Shown here: piece after piece, positions 33,713-35,859 of the stretch
Position numbering within the stretch: position 1 is the first letter of the stretch
Layout: every line of letters begins with the position of its first letter
Assembly (NCBI GenBank): GCA_012719445.1
Contig: JAAYAH010000250.1
Coordinates: forward strand, 1-35,859
Direction of reading: 5' to 3'
DNA: 35,859 bases
Origin: Actinomycetales bacterium
Lineage (GTDB): Bacteria > Actinomycetota > Actinomycetes > Actinomycetales > Kineosporiaceae
Program-made: the position numbers and the translations under genes
The notes under the pieces: model-generated
Databases searched by the model: none
Told to the model about the DNA's origin: nothing
The model's input: only the letters and a program-made list of their open reading frames with translations

Positions 33713-33800
33713 GACCCCCCGCGCACCCGCCAGAGCCCACCTACCCTTGCTGCCTTCCGGCCCTGGGGGGGTTCAGCAGGATGACGCCACGCGAGGGGTC
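33713..33800 (-). ncRNA. ffs: SRP RNA (4.5S, small bacterial type)
   Basis: On the minus strand the conserved apical domain reads CCCAGGGCCGGAAGGCAGCAAGG (two pieces: GGCCGGAAGGCAGC is the diagnostic tetraloop and internal loop region). The ends pair: GACCCCTCGCG at the 5' end with CGCGGGGGGTC at the 3' end, giving a hairpin of about 88 bases. TAGAGT (33807-33812) sits 6-7 bases before the inferred 5' end. The position upstream of dnaX is usual in actinobacteria. Ends are accurate to a few bases. Confidence 0.88.
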
Positions 33801-33806
33801 ACCAGC

Positions 33807-33812
33807 ACTCTA
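33807..33812 (-). promoter_or_regulatory. -10 box of ffs
   Basis: TAGAGT on the minus strand, six bases before the predicted 5' G of the SRP RNA. A clear -35 hexamer is not visible. Confidence 0.5.
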
Positions 33813-33911
33813 CAAGGCATGCCCCGGAACGCCGGATCCACCCACCGCTCCCCCCGGACGGCTGCGCGACCCGACCCGGAAGGACCCCGGCGGGCACGAG
33901 TGACCCGGCGT

Positions 33912-33977
33912 GGTGAGCGCGAGCGACGAACCCGGTGAGCGCGAGTGGCGAGCCTGGTGAGCACGGGCGGCGGACGT
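33912..33977. repeat. Three 22-bp tandem repeats between ffs and tRNA-Ser
   Basis: GGTGAGCGCGAGCGACGAACCC (shown as its first 20 bases GGTGAGCGCGAGCGACGAAC) is followed by two imperfect copies starting at 33934 and 33956, each 22 bases and each beginning GGTGAGC. The array lies in the divergent gap of two essential RNA genes. Confidence 0.65.
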
Positions 33978-33991
33978 GGCGTCCGGTTCGC

Positions 33992-33997
33992 TAGACT
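33992..33997 (+). promoter_or_regulatory. -10 box of tRNA-Ser
   Basis: TAGACT ends 7 bases before the tRNA 5' end. No strong -35 is present. The same hexamer occurs in the lysC promoter region. Confidence 0.5.
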
Positions 33998-34004
33998 CCT
34001 CCGC

Positions 34005-34090
34005 GGAGGATTCGCCTAGTGGCCTAGGGCGCACGATTGGAAATCGTGTTGGGTTAACCACCCTCAGGGGTTCAAATCCCCTATCCTCCG
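34005..34090 (+). tRNA. tRNA-Ser(GGA)
   Basis: The 86-base gene has acceptor strands GGAGGAT and ATCCTCC with discriminator G (CCA not encoded). The anticodon stem is CACGA/TCGTG around TTGGAAA (anticodon GGA at 34039-34041). A long class II variable arm and a T arm AGGGG-TTCAAAT-CCCCT complete it. It decodes UCC/UCU. It is the likely integration site of the decayed element whose integrase remnant lies 134 bases downstream. Confidence 0.96.
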
Positions 34091-34100
34091 CGCTCTGACC

Positions 34101-34146
34101 AGGGGCGATGCCCCCGGAGCATGATCGCTCCGGGGGCATCGTCCCT
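34101..34146 (+). terminator. Terminator of tRNA-Ser
   Basis: GATGCCCCCGGAGC (34107-34120) pairs perfectly with GCTCCGGGGGCATC (34127-34140) around ATGATC, and the stem continues with AGGGGC/GTCCCT to about 20 bp. Confidence 0.75.
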
Positions 34147-34150
34147 GTCT

Positions 34151-34173
34151 GTGTCTCAATTCGTGTCTCAATT
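34151..34173. repeat. Direct repeat GTGTCTCAATT beside the tRNA-Ser terminator
   Basis: The 11-mer occurs at 34151-34161 and 34163-34173, separated by one base. It lies between the tRNA and the integrase remnant, where arm-type binding sites of an attP are expected. It may be coding debris of the integrase C-terminus. Confidence 0.55.
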
Positions 34174-34223
34174 GGGCGCTCAGCGAGCCGCACCGGACAG
34201 GGGTCCAGCAAGAGGCGGCGGGG

Positions 34224-34475
34224 TCAGGAACCCTTGCCTCCCAGGGCCTCCTCGCCTACGCCCCTGCCACCTTCCGGGTGATCGTCCACGCCTTCCGGGG
34301 CCCACAGGAACCCGTTGATGAGGCCGGCTACGTCGTGGCGGATCGGGTCGCTGACGTGCTGGTAGCGCTTGGCCATCGCGGCATCCGACCAGCCCATGAT
34401 CCCCATCACGGCCCGTTCGGAGACCCCGAGGATCAACAGGACCGTCGCCGCAGGACGTCGATGGCGGTGGTCGAC
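34224..34475 (-). pseudogene. Tyrosine integrase C-terminal remnant at tRNA-Ser
   Basis: The minus strand encodes HRHRRPAATVLLILGVSERA, then MGIMGWSDAAMAKRYQHVSD and DVAGLINGFLW. HxxR of box II (near 34469) and the nucleophilic Tyr in KRYQHV are present, but box I and the N-terminal two thirds are missing; sequence upstream of about 34480 is unrelated. The gene points at tRNA-Ser(GGA), the common layout of integrases that use the 3' end of that tRNA. It shares no close similarity with the integrase at 1009-2469. Confidence 0.75.
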
Positions 34476-34547
34476 GGTGGGATGGCTTCCACCGGTGGAT
34501 GATCAGCCCAGCGTGGCTCCAACTCCCCGCTGGGCTGGCCGTTCCTG

Positions 34548-34676
34548 ATGCTCAACGAACTCCTGCCCGAGACCGAGGACCTCAGGGGTCTTGCGCCGGA
34601 GCAGGAGGCGTCCGCGATCGACCACCTGTGCCGCCGCTTGCTCGACTACCTGGATGCGACTCTCTGCCACACGTGA
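34548..34676 (+). pseudogene. 3' fragment of an unknown small gene
   Basis: The frame encodes a plausible acidic, helical C-terminus (MLNELLPETEDLRGLAPEQ, then DHLCRRLLDYLDATLCHT). Protein-like sequence (NSPLGWPFL) also precedes the ATG at 34548, but a stop closes the frame at 34500-34502 and no other start is available. It is probably a truncated gene. I do not recognise the family. Confidence 0.4.
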
Positions 34677-34780
34677 CGACACGATGAACGGGCGAGGGTC
34701 CCCGCTGGAGCATGCAAGCCAACCGCGTGACACCAAGGAGACACGGTGATCCGCCTGACTGAAACGCAAGGGAGGCCGAG

Positions 34781-35173
34781 GTGCGTTGGCCGTGGCGGAG
34801 AGACGAGCCGGAGGAAGTCAAGCAACGCGAGGAAGGCGCGGAACGCATCATCACCGTCGGCAAGGAACTGGAGTCCGAGGCGGTCGGGCTGGACCAGGTC
34901 GACGTCGTCCGAGGCTGGATGCGGGAACTGACGCCCGACTGCGATGGACAGGTGTACGTGCACCGATCGTGGGGGACCCTCGTCGCGATCGCCGATGGAC
35001 GGCCCCCGGTGTCCGTGACCTTTGTCGACGGCGAGCACGTCTGGTACCCAGTCCCACTCGGCCCGGTAAGCGACCATGAGCCGCTGACGTGGGACCAGGT
35101 GGAACGGGTGATGATCCATGCTCTTACGTCGCCGGAGAGGCCTAACTGGCTGCGCTGGGTGCGTCTCGTGTGA
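34781..35173 (+). CDS. Hypothetical protein in the tRNA-Ser island
   Basis: The 130-residue cytoplasmic protein starts MRWPWRRDEPEEVKQREEGA and continues with a small alpha+beta domain: HRSWGTLVAIADGRPPVSV, FVDGEHVWYPVPLG, then LTWDQVERVMIHAL. There are no membrane helices and I know no family. GTG 34781 is chosen because GGGAGG precedes it by 5 bases. Codon use is somewhat less GC-biased than in the core genes. It lies with other orphan genes past the integrase remnant, so it is probably accessory. Confidence 0.7.
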   Translation: MRWPWRRDEPEEVKQREEGAERIITVGKELESEAVGLDQVDVVRGWMRELTPDCDGQVYVHRSWGTLVAIADGRPPVSVTFVDGEHVWYPVPLGPVSDHEPLTWDQVERVMIHALTSPERPNWLRWVRLV

Positions 35174-35330
35174 GGCCGCCCTGCACAGTCTGGACCCCAA
35201 CGACTGGAACCCGTTCAGCACAACAGCTCTGCTGGCACTCTGGGAGGCGCTGGACCGGCTGACTAACTCGACCACCCACCACTGCGACCGGTGCGTAGCT
35301 GACCGACTGCGTTACTGGTTGCTCACGCCG
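35118..35330 (+). other. Possible coding remnant overlapping the end of the hypothetical gene
   Basis: A frame from ATG 35118 has no stop up to the window end. Between about 35172 and 35325 it looks protein-like: AALHSLDPNDWNPFSTTALL, then WEALDRLTNS and CDRCVADRLRYWLL (a CxxC pair). Beyond 35330 it becomes Arg-rich because it is antisense to the secreted-protein gene. It is best read as a gene fragment cut off near 35330. Confidence 0.3.
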
Positions 35331-35757
35331 CCCGTAGTCGAACCAACCCGAGGTCCTGCATCTGTAACGTCTCGCCGTTCTCGTCGACCAGCAATACGGA
35401 GACCAGGGCTGGACCGGGCCGAAGCAGCGGGCTGTAGACACACTCGCCCGCCACCACCGCCCGGTGCCACCGTCCATCGCAGGTCACCCCGTAGGCGCCG
35501 AGGCCGCTGTGTGGCCAGTACCAGTCGTAGTCGCCGACGTCCTGCCTCACGTCGACCGACACTCCTCCCCCGTCCGCTTCGAGTGAGGGGTCGCAGCGGT
35601 AACGGAGGAGCAGCTCGGCGGAACCGGTCCCGACGATCGCCCAACCCCGCAGCACCTCCACCTGCGCCGGCTCATCTACGGCGCTGGCGGCCGGCGCGAC
35701 GGGGCCGCAGCACAGACCCACGCCTACGATCCCCCGGGTTCCGCAGTTCGTGGGCAC
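35323..35757 (-). CDS. Small secreted protein, unknown
   Basis: The 144-residue product has a short signal peptide (hydrophobic GIVGVGLCCGPVAPAASA, cleavage after ASA near residue 26). A beta-rich mature domain follows (VEVLRGWAIVGTGSAELLLR; DVGDYDWYWPHSGLGAYGVT; PGPALVSVLLVDENGE) with three cysteines (YRCDP, VTCDG, GECVY). I do not recognise a family. GTG 35757 is selected because it precedes the signal sequence; the longer frame from 35844 adds a polar stretch that would bury the signal. No ribosome site is obvious. It is probably island cargo. Confidence 0.6.
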   Translation of the reverse strand: MPTNCGTRGIVGVGLCCGPVAPAASAVDEPAQVEVLRGWAIVGTGSAELLLRYRCDPSLEADGGGVSVDVRQDVGDYDWYWPHSGLGAYGVTCDGRWHRAVVAGECVYSPLLRPGPALVSVLLVDENGETLQMQDLGLVRLRAA

Positions 35758-35859
35758 ACGTCTGTGATTGGTTCCGTATCGTTGCTGGTCACGGGCTCGC
35801 GGGTGTCTGCAGGAGCCCGTTCGGGGCCCGAAGTGTGGTAACACGCGTCGGGTGGTCTC

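Noticed and set aside
35330-35859. Continuation of the plus-strand frame from 35118 to the window end
   Set aside because: Arg-rich and antisense to a gene with a signal peptide; only the first part looks coding.

Overview
The window is about 36 kb of very GC-rich DNA. It has actinobacterial hallmarks: GTG starts, TANNNT -10 boxes, leaderless-looking starts, an ffs-dnaX-recR cluster, a lysC gene with an internal beta-subunit start, and a DUF5063 gene. A Pseudonocardia-like organism is my best guess from gene content; this is inference, not a database result. A chromosomal core (about 4.4-34.1 kb) lies between two tRNA-associated mobile regions.

Left mobile end (1-4.3 kb). The window opens in the 3' end of an IS5-like transposase. 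That IS has cut off the 3' part of a gene whose N-terminal part resembles JetA of type II Wadjet (DUF2397/TIGR02677). Next come a tyrosine integrase with a Cys-rich insertion and a 45-bp duplicate of the 3' half of tRNA-Pro(CGG), which is the att core. Beyond the att core lie a small atypical membrane-protein gene, a transposase 3' remnant and an integrase remnant.

Core, part 1 (4.4-12.6 kb). Two convergent genes encode soluble diguanylate cyclases with LacI-type ligand-binding domains. They are followed by a Cys/His-rich unknown protein with a leaderless promoter, a ZIP metal transporter and a MurJ-type flippase whose stop codon forms the loop of its terminator hairpin.

Core, part 2 (12.6-21.5 kb). 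An NfnAB/SudAB-like flavoprotein pair on the minus strand is followed by cell-envelope genes. These are an OatA-like acyltransferase with an SGNH domain, a secreted Pro/Thr-rich Cys protein, an L,D-transpeptidase lipoprotein, and one polypeptide joining an ECF sigma factor, a zinc anti-sigma-like motif, a membrane helix and an extracellular stalk. The last three are co-directional and look like an envelope-sensing module.

Core, part 3 (21.5-34.1 kb). This part holds an S9 serine peptidase, the lysC-asd operon (minus strand, possibly with a tiny secreted peptide gene downstream), an ABC exporter pair (plus strand), and a minus-strand cluster ffs-dnaX-serine hydrolase-recR-DUF5063. In that cluster ybaB, usually between dnaX and recR, is replaced by the serine hydrolase.

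Right mobile end (34.0-35.86 kb). An intact tRNA-Ser(GGA) and its terminator are followed by a decayed integrase pointing at the tRNA, small orphan genes and a secreted protein. This looks like the start of a second, degraded tRNA-Ser-linked island.
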